Positions 43,903-52,341 of a DNA stretch of 64,000 nucleotides are shown here, piece after piece. Numbering within the stretch: position 1 is the first letter of the stretch; each line of letters opens with the position of its first letter. Source of the stretch: Bacteroidota bacterium (GTDB lineage: Bacteria; Bacteroidota; Bacteroidia; NS11-12g; UBA955); the NCBI GenBank assembly GCA_005798825.1, contig SYIL01000006.1, positions 40,350 to 104,349 on the forward strand, read 5' to 3'. The notes beneath the pieces are model-generated. The model had not been told where the DNA came from, did not search any database, and saw only the letters and a list, made by a program, of their open reading frames with translations. Made by a program: the position numbers and the translations under genes.

Positions 43903-44545
43903 GATGAAAATAAAATTTAACTCTATTCAAGACCTTTCTGATGCCCGTTATGCCTCAGCTGCAATGGCAGAATGGATGGGTTTTGCCGTTGGAGAATTGC
44001 CTGTAGACAAAGTGCAAGAAATTATAGGCTGGTGTTCAGGACCCAAACTGACTCTTGAATTACCTTCTGTAGATCAACTCGAAACAGCCATCAGTTGGTG
44101 TAATATACTCCCCATAGAGGCCATTGAATGCCCCATTGAAGAATATACATTTTGGCATCCATCACTCCATACTGAAAATATTGAATGGATTTTACTTTGT
44201 AGAGACAATCCCAGCCCGCCACCCACTATCAACACTGATAATCACCCAAATCGCCAAGATGTGCTTCCCACTGCGCATGAAACTTTCAACTGGCAACTAT
44301 GGAAGGAAATATGTAAAGACGATTTGCCAACAAAACCCCACTGGTATCATTTCGAGAAATTTAACCCCAATCCGAGCCCAACAAACAATACGATATATCA
44401 TATTAATCCCGATGAATCAAATGCAATTTGGGTAAAAAATCATCACTGCGAAGCCATTAGCCTACAATGTAAAAAAGAAACCGTGTTGGGAATGAAAAAT
44501 TACGATCTTTGGAATGAATTACTTGAAAACCTTGGGGTCTGGTAA
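43903..44545 (+). CDS. TrpF/PRAI-like beta/alpha-barrel protein, divergent
   Basis: MKIKFNSIQDLSDARYASAAMAEWMGF resembles the PRAI N-terminus but lacks the catalytic Cys motif. Confidence 0.6.
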
Positions 44546-44556
44546 TACAATAAATA

Positions 44557-44862
44557 ATGATAGAGAGAATGAAAATACACACAAAAAAATTCAGCCTTGA
44601 ATCTGGCATTCTGATTGCGTTGTTGGCAATGGCTTGCTCTTCCAGCACAGACAGTGCATTTAGCAAACAAGAAAAAATCAAACAAGACTCAATAGACAAT
44701 GCAACAAACGAAGGTATGTTTGAGGAGCTAACGACACCCCCCAGCTCTGAAAAAACAGATAAAAATCAAGCGCACACCAACGACATCGAGTTGCAAGATG
44801 GAAGCACTACTGAAACCATAAACCAAACACCTTCAAACAATACCCCAATCCAAACTAGATAG
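44557..44862 (+). CDS. Small predicted lipoprotein
   Basis: Signal sequence LIALLAMACSSS lipobox followed by a low-complexity Thr/Asn tail; tightly packed upstream of asd. Confidence 0.6.
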   Translation: MIERMKIHTKKFSLESGILIALLAMACSSSTDSAFSKQEKIKQDSIDNATNEGMFEELTTPPSSEKTDKNQAHTNDIELQDGSTTETINQTPSNNTPIQTR

Positions 44863-44864
44863 TC

Positions 44865-45857
44865 ATGAAAGTTGCAGTGATTGGTGCCACAGGGCTGGTA
44901 GGCAGTAAAATGTTAGAGGGTTTGGCCACACGGGCGTTTCCCCTTACTGAACTTATTGTAGCTGCTTCGTCGCGCAGTATCGGAAATCATATTCATTTCA
45001 AAGGCCATGATTATCCTGTGGTATCAATGCAAGAAGCCCTTGATTCGAAACCCCAACTGGCAATTTTTAGTGCAGGTGGATCGGTTAGCCTGGAATGGGC
45101 GCCCAAATTTGCTTCGACTGGCTCTTATGTAATTGACAATTCAAGCGCTTGGCGAATGGACAAAGGAGTTCCACTCATTGTACCAGAGGTTAACCCCAAT
45201 TCCATGCAATCGACCCACAGTATCATCGCCAATCCCAATTGTTCTACCATTCAAATGGTTGTGGCGTTGCAACCACTTCATGCCCATTTTGGACTCGAAC
45301 GCGTTGTGGTAAGTACCTATCAAAGTGTAACTGGGACAGGACAAAAAGCCGTTACCCAGCTGTTCAACGAACGCAAAGGCATTCAGGGAGAAATGGTTTA
45401 CCCCTACCCTATAGATCTTAATGCTTTGCCTCATATCGATGTATTCATGGAAAATGATTACACAAAAGAAGAGTGGAAAATGATGGTGGAAACACGTAAA
45501 ATAATGGGCCTCCCCGAACTGAAAATAACCGCTACAACTGTCAGGATTCCAACTCTCGGAGGACATTCTGAAAGTATTAACGCCAGTTTTACAAGACCCT
45601 TTTCTATAGCGGATGTCAAATCTATTTTGGCCAATTCACCGGGAATCGTTGTACACGACAATCCCAGTAACTTGGAATATCCGATGCCCATTTTCATTGA
45701 AAATAAAGACGATGTATTTGTTGGTAGAATTCGCCGGGACGACAGTGCGAATAATACCCTCAATATGTGGGTTGTTGCCGACAATCTCAGGAAAGGAGCC
45801 GCGACCAATGCAATACAAATTGCCGAAATTTTATTGGCAAAAGGATGGATTTCATAA
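44865..45857 (+). CDS. asd: Aspartate-semialdehyde dehydrogenase
   Basis: VAVIGATGLVGSKML, NPNCSTIQMVVALQPLH, STYQSVTGTGQKA. Confidence 0.96.
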   Translation: MKVAVIGATGLVGSKMLEGLATRAFPLTELIVAASSRSIGNHIHFKGHDYPVVSMQEALDSKPQLAIFSAGGSVSLEWAPKFASTGSYVIDNSSAWRMDKGVPLIVPEVNPNSMQSTHSIIANPNCSTIQMVVALQPLHAHFGLERVVVSTYQSVTGTGQKAVTQLFNERKGIQGEMVYPYPIDLNALPHIDVFMENDYTKEEWKMMVETRKIMGLPELKITATTVRIPTLGGHSESINASFTRPFSIADVKSILANSPGIVVHDNPSNLEYPMPIFIENKDDVFVGRIRRDDSANNTLNMWVVADNLRKGAATNAIQIAEILLAKGWIS

Positions 45858-45916
45858 ATGCAGGAAATGAGATTTTTCAATACAAACAAATTGCCAAAAC
45901 CAATTGTTATACAAAA

Positions 45917-46357
45917 ATGACCGTCGAAAAAGACAATCGCCCATTGGTATTGAAGGATGCTGTTTTCCAAGGTGATCTTCACGACTCACCCTATGCATTG
46001 AGTGTCTCTTCACCAAAAATTGAGCCTATCGATAAACGCTTGCTCGTTGCAAATGCGCATGAAAGCATGCAACACCAAGCGGACCAGCAAATTATCATGC
46101 TGCGAAAACAAGCCGAACTGCTAATCAATCAGGCAAAAGCCATTGAAGAAAGATTGGTATTATCCCACAGCATTTACAAAGCTGATATTAATTTTGAACC
46201 TGTGATTCATGGAATTTACCACTTGTATCAAAAAGAAGATGGCTCGCAGGTATTGAGTATGGTAGCCCCTTATGAATGGGGAAAATCATGCCCATACGAA
46301 TCTTTTCTCAACACAGTAAGGTTGTTGGCGGATAGAACTTGGGAGATTTTGGTTTAA
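45917..46357 (+). CDS. DUF2452 domain-containing protein
   Basis: YALSVSSPKIEPIDK..GIYHLYQKEDGSQVLSMVAPYEWG; start 45917 (MTVEKD) rather than 45767, which overlaps asd. Confidence 0.75.
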   Translation: MTVEKDNRPLVLKDAVFQGDLHDSPYALSVSSPKIEPIDKRLLVANAHESMQHQADQQIIMLRKQAELLINQAKAIEERLVLSHSIYKADINFEPVIHGIYHLYQKEDGSQVLSMVAPYEWGKSCPYESFLNTVRLLADRTWEILV

Positions 46358-46371
46358 TCGAAAGCAATACT

Positions 46372-47181
46372 TCAATATTTCTTGTTCGCCCAAGCATCTA
46401 TAGCCTTGCGAACCGACCCTTGTGAGAGCAATAATTTTTTTGCTGCCTCAGCGTCCAAATCTGTTTCATCCATCACCATAAACATACCCCTTTCGATTAA
46501 TTTATGGTTAGTGAGTTGCATGTCAACCATTTTATTGTCTTTGACATGGCCCAATCGAATCATCACACTGGTGGAAAGCATGTTTAATACCATTTTGGTT
46601 ACAGTTCCCGCTTTCATTCGGGTACTTCCTGTAATATATTCCGCACCTGTTTCTACCTCAATGCATACACTGCAAACAGCACTTAGTTCGCTTGCTTTGT
46701 TGCAAACAATTGCACCTGTTGCAATCCCGTGTTCTTGACAGGCTTTTAGCGCACCCATCACATAGGGAGTCCTGCCGGAAGCCGCTATACCCACCACTAT
46801 GTCCAATGCCGAAATATGAAATGCCTGCAAATCTCGAAATCCTTGCTCAAAATCATCTTCTGCAAACTCAACTGCCCGTCGAATTGCAGAATCACCACCA
46901 GCAATGATACCGATGACTGTATCAAAGGAAACGCCAAATGTGGGAGGGCATTCACTGGCGTCTACAATACCCAAACGACCACTGGTACCCGCACCCATAT
47001 AAAACAAGCGACCTCCCTTAGAAAGTCGAGAAAAAATCAATTCTGCCAAGGCTGCAATTTGTGGCAACTCTCTGTTTACCCGTTCATGACAAAACGCATC
47101 TTCCGCATTGATACCACTAATCAATGACAAAAAATCCAAATGCTCTAAATCGCGGTGCAGAGAATTTGATTCGGTGTGCAT
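46372..47181 (-). CDS. murQ: N-acetylmuramic acid 6-phosphate etherase
   Basis: GRLFYMGAGTSGRLGIVDASECPPTFG, GIAASGRTPYVMGAL, GSTRMKAGTVTKMVLNMLST. Confidence 0.95.
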   Translation of the reverse strand: MHTESNSLHRDLEHLDFLSLISGINAEDAFCHERVNRELPQIAALAELIFSRLSKGGRLFYMGAGTSGRLGIVDASECPPTFGVSFDTVIGIIAGGDSAIRRAVEFAEDDFEQGFRDLQAFHISALDIVVGIAASGRTPYVMGALKACQEHGIATGAIVCNKASELSAVCSVCIEVETGAEYITGSTRMKAGTVTKMVLNMLSTSVMIRLGHVKDNKMVDMQLTNHKLIERGMFMVMDETDLDAEAAKKLLLSQGSVRKAIDAWANKKY

Positions 47182-47184
47182 AAA

Positions 47185-48750
47185 TTATGTAAAATTATCT
47201 AATTGGTGTCTTGCACCCAGAAATTTCACCCATTCTTGGTAAACAGTTTCTGCCATTACTCTGGGGAATTTGACTTGACCACCCAATTTACCTCTAATTT
47301 CCATAAAATCTATAAAATCAATTTCTGGGAGCAAGTATAATTCCATTTTTTTAAGAACATGTGCTCGTTCGGTGGCATAATCATCGTTCAACACACACAA
47401 ATGCTTGTCCAAGGAATTTCGAATAATATCAATTGATGGCTTTTGTATTTCGGAAGAATATGCAATAAACCAGCAATGCCCCAAACTTCCGTCAGGATAT
47501 TTCAAACCCCGAACCGAATATTCTGCAATACCAAAATTCAATTCTAGGGCTGTTCTTTCGATCCCTTGGTTCATGTTGTCTACTGTCAAATGCTCTCCAC
47601 ATAAACTCAAATATTGCTTCGTTCTTCCGGTGATTTTAATTTCAAAGGCGGCGAGATTCGTAAACTCTACGGTATCCCCGATTAAATAACGCCAAGCCCC
47701 TGCACAGGTGGTAATGACAATGGCATAATTAACCCCTTTTTCAACATCATTGATACCAATGGCTCTGGCATTGTTTTTCAATTCTCCATCTTGATCAAAA
47801 TTGTCTTCATTAAATGCCAAGAATTCAAAAAACATATTGTTTCTCAAGACCAATGCCATCCCCGTAGAATTGACTTTCTTTTGAAAAGAAATGAATCCTT
47901 CGCTGGCAACATAGCTTTCGAAATAATAAATGGGCTTTCCCATCATGTCATCAATTTGTTTCTTGTAGGGACTTATTGAAGTAGCACCCCAAGAATAAAC
48001 AGACAAATTGGGCCATAATTGGTGAATATTTGATAATTCGTAGCGTTGAATTATTTGTTCAAGAAGCATTTTAATCCATGCGGGGCCCCCTGACAAAAAA
48101 GCCACATCCCAATTCGGAGCTTCTGCAACCATTTTTTCAATCTTCTTATACCAATCTTTCTCAAAGCGAATTTCTTTTGAAGGTTGCGATAAGGGCTCAA
48201 ACCAATAGGGAAAACGAGAGGAGAGAATTCCACTCAAATCTCCACTGTATTTTGAACCGTCAAAATTCAAATCGGTGCTTCCTCCCAATTGCAAATAGTG
48301 TTTCGCCAAAAAATCTTTGGGTATATCTGTTTTAAAAATGGAGAAAAGTTGCCTCTTTCCGCCGCGTATCATGGCCTTTAATTGATCATCGGTAACAGGA
48401 ATGAATTTTGAACTTCCCTGGCTGGTACCAGAGCTCATAGCAAAATACTTGGGCATCCCCGGCCAGGAAACATTCCGTTCGCCAGCGAGTTCTCGACCCC
48501 ACCATGAGTGCATCAATTCATAATTGTGAATCGGGACACGGGCCCTGAATTCAAATTGGACGTCTTTTTGAATTAATATTTGATCAAACCCAAAGTGTTT
48601 GCCGAATTGCGTATTTCGCGCCTTGTACAACATTTTTTTAAGTGTGATGTCTTGGGACTGAATATACCGTTCCTGTTTTGAAAAAACGTTTTTTACTATT
48701 TTTTTTGAACGTGTAAATAAAGATGAAGCCATAAATAGATTTTGAGCCAT
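47185..48750 (-). CDS. GH3 auxin-responsive promoter-family protein
   Basis: SSGTSQGSSKFIPVT, YFESYVASEGFISF, CAGAWRYLIGDTVEF, GRTKQYLSLCGEHLT motifs. Confidence 0.92.
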   Translation of the reverse strand: MAQNLFMASSLFTRSKKIVKNVFSKQERYIQSQDITLKKMLYKARNTQFGKHFGFDQILIQKDVQFEFRARVPIHNYELMHSWWGRELAGERNVSWPGMPKYFAMSSGTSQGSSKFIPVTDDQLKAMIRGGKRQLFSIFKTDIPKDFLAKHYLQLGGSTDLNFDGSKYSGDLSGILSSRFPYWFEPLSQPSKEIRFEKDWYKKIEKMVAEAPNWDVAFLSGGPAWIKMLLEQIIQRYELSNIHQLWPNLSVYSWGATSISPYKKQIDDMMGKPIYYFESYVASEGFISFQKKVNSTGMALVLRNNMFFEFLAFNEDNFDQDGELKNNARAIGINDVEKGVNYAIVITTCAGAWRYLIGDTVEFTNLAAFEIKITGRTKQYLSLCGEHLTVDNMNQGIERTALELNFGIAEYSVRGLKYPDGSLGHCWFIAYSSEIQKPSIDIIRNSLDKHLCVLNDDYATERAHVLKKMELYLLPEIDFIDFMEIRGKLGGQVKFPRVMAETVYQEWVKFLGARHQLDNFT

Positions 48751-48929
48751 ACCCTAATTCAAATCTATTGTATTTTTTCACAATCAACTAAAAAAATAAT
48801 GCAGATACGCATACGTTTTCCAAAATTTAGACGTAAAAAAAATTAAAGGGGCGCTATTTTAAACTACAATCGCAGCAACATTTATATTTACCCTTAACCC
48901 TTTAGACTTTCGAGAGACAAAATTTTCAC

Positions 48930-48937
48930 TATTTTTG
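48930..48937 (+). promoter_or_regulatory. -7 promoter element TATTTTTG
   Basis: TAnnTTTG consensus in the 48751-49069 intergenic region. Confidence 0.35.
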
Positions 48938-49069
48938 TTCGCCGTATCGATAAATACGAATGTTTTGATTGCACAAAGGCATTCATTTTTGATACCGAAC
49001 TCTCGTATGCGAATATTCTCCTCCACAACAAAAAATTTATTTCAATAGACTAACTTTGAAATTGAAAGG

Positions 49070-49453
49070 ATGGCTGACGGACTAATTCAAGAAATACGTG
49101 ACAAATGGTTAAAAGTGGTGGAATTTGTCGAGCAAAATTTCGAAAGAAAACCCGATCTAAATGCAATTTTGTTTTTGATTGGTATTCGGGAACTGGGTGA
49201 AATACGCGAAACTGCTTTTTCAAAAGAAGAAAAAGTACACCTCATGCATATTGCCACTTGTAAAATTTTGAGTTATTCGGGATATTATCAACATATCGGT
49301 TCTGATCAAAACGGTTGGCCCGCTTGGGAAAATATTCAAGCTCTGCCCAATCTAGGATACCTCGAACAAGAAAATTTAATCAGACAACACATCGTAGAAT
49401 ATTTTGAAAAAGAGGAAATTCTGTCTTTTAATTCTATTCAAACACCACTGTAA
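49070..49453 (+). CDS. Conserved hypothetical protein
   Basis: Globular ORF (DLNAILFLIGIRELGEIRETAFSKEEKVHLMHIATCKILSYSGYY) 3 bp upstream of the peptidylprolyl isomerase gene. Confidence 0.7.
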   Translation: MADGLIQEIRDKWLKVVEFVEQNFERKPDLNAILFLIGIRELGEIRETAFSKEEKVHLMHIATCKILSYSGYYQHIGSDQNGWPAWENIQALPNLGYLEQENLIRQHIVEYFEKEEILSFNSIQTPL

Positions 49454-49456
49454 TCC

Positions 49457-50356
49457 ATGAAAAATTTCCTACCCTTGATTGCCCTGATTGCCCTGTTTTA
49501 CCTAATTGGCTGCACAAGCAAACAGAACGATGAAAATTTAGATTCTGGAACTGACACGATTGGTATTGAAACTATCACCCCAGAAAATCCGGATTACAGT
49601 GACTCCACTGCACCTGTAAATTGGACGCGCATAGAGTTAAATACAACACTGGGCAAACTCATTTTGGCGCTCAATCCCGAACAAAAAATTCACAGTGAAA
49701 ACTTTATAAAACTCACAAAATCAGGATTTTACAATGGGATATTATTTCACCGCATTGTTAAGGATTTTATGATTCAAGCAGGTGATCCTACATCTAAAAC
49801 AGCCACATTATTCGATACATTGGGTGCCGGTGGACCAGGATATACCCTTGCATCAGAAATCAAAAATACCGTTTATCATTTTCGAGGAGCCTTGTCTGCT
49901 GCCCGCCAATCTGATGAAATTAATCCAAAGAGAAACAGCTCTGGATCACAATTTTTTATAGTTAGTGGGACAAAAATTGATGCGCCTTCTTACAAAAAGA
50001 TACTCGAAGAAACTGCGTTCAATATATTCAAAAGAAACCCTGCAAATAGAGCAACAATTGAGAAGGGAAACATGCTATATAATTCTGGAGACAGTATTGC
50101 TTTCACTGCATTTGAACAAACGATCAAAGTGAAATTATTGTCTATAGTTGACCAGATTTTCGCCTCAATTCCCGAAGAAATTAAAGCCCGATACTACTAT
50201 TGGGGAGGTGCACCCAATCTTGACAACGAATACACTGTATTTGGAAAACTGATTTCTGGTTATGGAGTTCTCGATCAAATTCAGGGTATTCCAACGAATA
50301 AAATAGACCGCCCAAATAAAGATGTTCGTATTATTTCGGCACGAGTGCTTCCATAA
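49457..50356 (+). CDS. Cyclophilin-type peptidylprolyl isomerase (lipoprotein)
   Basis: FYNGILFHRIVKDFMIQAGDPT..GALSAARQSD..SGSQFFIV, YTVFGKLISGYGVLDQI; lipobox YLIGC. Confidence 0.94.
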   Translation: MKNFLPLIALIALFYLIGCTSKQNDENLDSGTDTIGIETITPENPDYSDSTAPVNWTRIELNTTLGKLILALNPEQKIHSENFIKLTKSGFYNGILFHRIVKDFMIQAGDPTSKTATLFDTLGAGGPGYTLASEIKNTVYHFRGALSAARQSDEINPKRNSSGSQFFIVSGTKIDAPSYKKILEETAFNIFKRNPANRATIEKGNMLYNSGDSIAFTAFEQTIKVKLLSIVDQIFASIPEEIKARYYYWGGAPNLDNEYTVFGKLISGYGVLDQIQGIPTNKIDRPNKDVRIISARVLP

Positions 50357-50386
50357 ATAATAGAAAAATTGTTATACTCTTTCACC

Positions 50387-50417
50387 TTGCTTAATTTCTA
50401 AATAAATAGTATATTTG
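50387..50417 (+). promoter_or_regulatory. Candidate rimP-nusA operon promoter: TTG (50387-50389), 20 bp, TATATTTG (50410-50417)
   Basis: Matches the Bacteroidota TTG-N20-TAnnTTTG consensus. Confidence 0.6.
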
Positions 50418-50441
50418 CAACACTTTCCGTTAAAATTTAGG

Positions 50442-50473
50442 AAGGGGACAAGCCACAAGCAGTCCCCTTTTTT
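50442..50473 (+). terminator. Terminator-like hairpin in the rimP leader (possible attenuator)
   Basis: AAGGGGAC (50442-50449) / GTCCCCTT (50462-50469), 12-nt loop, followed by a T tract, ending 9 nt before the rimP ATG. Confidence 0.55.
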
Positions 50474-50481
50474 GTTGACTT

Positions 50482-50946
50482 ATGGCAAACCTGGCAAAAA
50501 AACTAAGTGCACTTGTCGAACAGGAATCTCCTTTGTTCGGTCTGTTTTTGGTTGCCAAAACAGATAGCCCGAGCAACCTTTATCGTTTTTTTCTCGATAG
50601 CGAAAGAGTGCTATCTATGAAATCAATCACTGATTTTACCAAACATATATCCGAAAAAATTGATGCTTCTGAATTGAGTTCGCAAGCATTCACATTTGAA
50701 ATCTCTTCTCCAGGTGCCGATAGGCCCCTGATTCACCGCAAGCAATATTCAAAACATGTCGGCCGAAGTTTTGATTTTGAAACCCTTGCTGGTAAAATCA
50801 GTGGTGTATTGAAAGAAATTACAGCCGAAGAACTATTTATTATCGAACAAATTGTCAAAGAAAAAGGCAAAAAAGCGAATACTGTTTTGATTGAAATCCC
50901 TTATACATCAATTATATCTTCCACCATTGTAATCAAATTTAAATAA
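50482..50946 (+). CDS. rimP: Ribosome maturation factor RimP
   Basis: TFEISSPGADRPL motif, synteny with nusA and infB. Confidence 0.9.
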   Translation: MANLAKKLSALVEQESPLFGLFLVAKTDSPSNLYRFFLDSERVLSMKSITDFTKHISEKIDASELSSQAFTFEISSPGADRPLIHRKQYSKHVGRSFDFETLAGKISGVLKEITAEELFIIEQIVKEKGKKANTVLIEIPYTSIISSTIVIKFK

Positions 50947-50947
50947 C

Positions 50948-52210
50948 ATGAAAATCAAGGCAAAAGATTTAGGCATCAACCTTGTAGATAGTTTCTCTGA
51001 ATTTAAAGAATTCAAGAATATCGATCGCGCAACCATGATGCGCGTATTAGAAGATGTTTTCCGCAATATTTTAAAAAAGAAATTTGGCAACGACGCCAAT
51101 TTCGATATTATCATCAATACCGAAACAGGGGATATAGAAATGTATCATCTGCGTTTGATTGTCGAAATTGGAGAGGTTGAAGACATTTCTCTCCATATTT
51201 CTATTTCTGATGCTCAACTACTCGAATCTGACTATGCTGTGGGTGAAGATTGCATTGAGCAAGTTTTTCTTGATGATTTTGGACGTCGCAGTATTTTAAA
51301 TGCGCGTCAAACGCTCATGAGTCGAATAATAGAGCTTGAAAAAGATGAATTATTTAAAAAATACAAAGACAAACGGGGTGAAATCATTGCAGGTGAAGTA
51401 TACAATGTTTGGAAGCGCGAAATTATGGTTCTTGACGATGAAGGAAATGAACTTTCATTGCCCAAAGACCACATGATATCCCGCGATTTGTATAAAAAAG
51501 GCGATACCCTTAGGGCCGTAATCCACGAGGTTGAAATGGATAAGGGTTCCCCAAAAATTATACTTTCCCGTACCTCTCCCGAATTTCTTGAACGCCTATT
51601 TGAATTGGAAGTTCCAGAAATATTGGATGGCCTGATTACGATAAAAAAAGTTGTGAGAGAACCCGGTGAGAGAGCAAAAGTAGCCGTTGAAAGCTACGAT
51701 GACCGAATCGATCCTGTAGGGGCTTGTGTCGGGGTAAAAGGGGCTCGAATTCATGGAATTGTTCGTGAATTGCGCAACGAAAACATAGATGTAATAAACT
51801 ACACAACCAATACCAATTTGTATATCCAACGATCGCTTCAACCCGCTGCAATTTCTCGGATTGAACTCAATGAAACTAAAAAAACAGCCGATGTTTATCT
51901 AGATGCAGATCAAGTATCCTTGGCCATAGGTCGGGGCGGACACAATATCAAATTAGCTGGAAAATTAAGTGGCTACCAAATTGAAGTATACCGTTTGGCA
52001 GCAGCCATAAACGATGTTGACGATGTTGATTTGGTCGAATTTTTGGATGAAATTGATTCTTGGATTATCGATGAATTCAAAAAAATTGGTTTGGACACAG
52101 CAAAAGCCGTTATCAATACTCCTGCCGAAGACCTGATGCGCAGGACCGAACTAGAAGAAGAAACGATTGTTGAAGTTCAAAAAATTCTCAGGGCGGAATT
52201 TGAAGACTAA
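50948..52210 (+). CDS. nusA: Transcription termination/antitermination protein NusA
   Basis: GEIIAGEVYNVWKREIMV S1 domain, DPVGACVGVKGARIHGIVRELRNENIDVI KH domain, GRGGHNIKLAGKLSGYQIEV. Confidence 0.96.
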   Translation: MKIKAKDLGINLVDSFSEFKEFKNIDRATMMRVLEDVFRNILKKKFGNDANFDIIINTETGDIEMYHLRLIVEIGEVEDISLHISISDAQLLESDYAVGEDCIEQVFLDDFGRRSILNARQTLMSRIIELEKDELFKKYKDKRGEIIAGEVYNVWKREIMVLDDEGNELSLPKDHMISRDLYKKGDTLRAVIHEVEMDKGSPKIILSRTSPEFLERLFELEVPEILDGLITIKKVVREPGERAKVAVESYDDRIDPVGACVGVKGARIHGIVRELRNENIDVINYTTNTNLYIQRSLQPAAISRIELNETKKTADVYLDADQVSLAIGRGGHNIKLAGKLSGYQIEVYRLAAAINDVDDVDLVEFLDEIDSWIIDEFKKIGLDTAKAVINTPAEDLMRRTELEEETIVEVQKILRAEFED

Positions 52211-52301
52211 GATGACCAAACATAGATACTGTATGACTCCCAAAAATGCAGGATTTGTTTTACCCGAAGTGTTATTTACCCAAGGTAAAATAAGGCTTCA
52301 C

Positions 52302-52332
52302 TTGGGAATTGTATTGAATAGAACTAATTTTG
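52302..52332 (+). promoter_or_regulatory. Candidate internal promoter for infB: TTG (52302-52304), 20 bp, TAATTTTG (52325-52332)
   Basis: Consensus TTG-N20-TAnnTTTG; ends 9 bp before the infB ATG. Confidence 0.5.
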
Positions 52333-52341
52333 TAAGAAAAG

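Noticed and set aside
52211-52341. rRNA or tRNA gene between nusA and infB
   Set aside because: No tRNA cloverleaf or rRNA motifs; the structure seen is a simple nested palindrome
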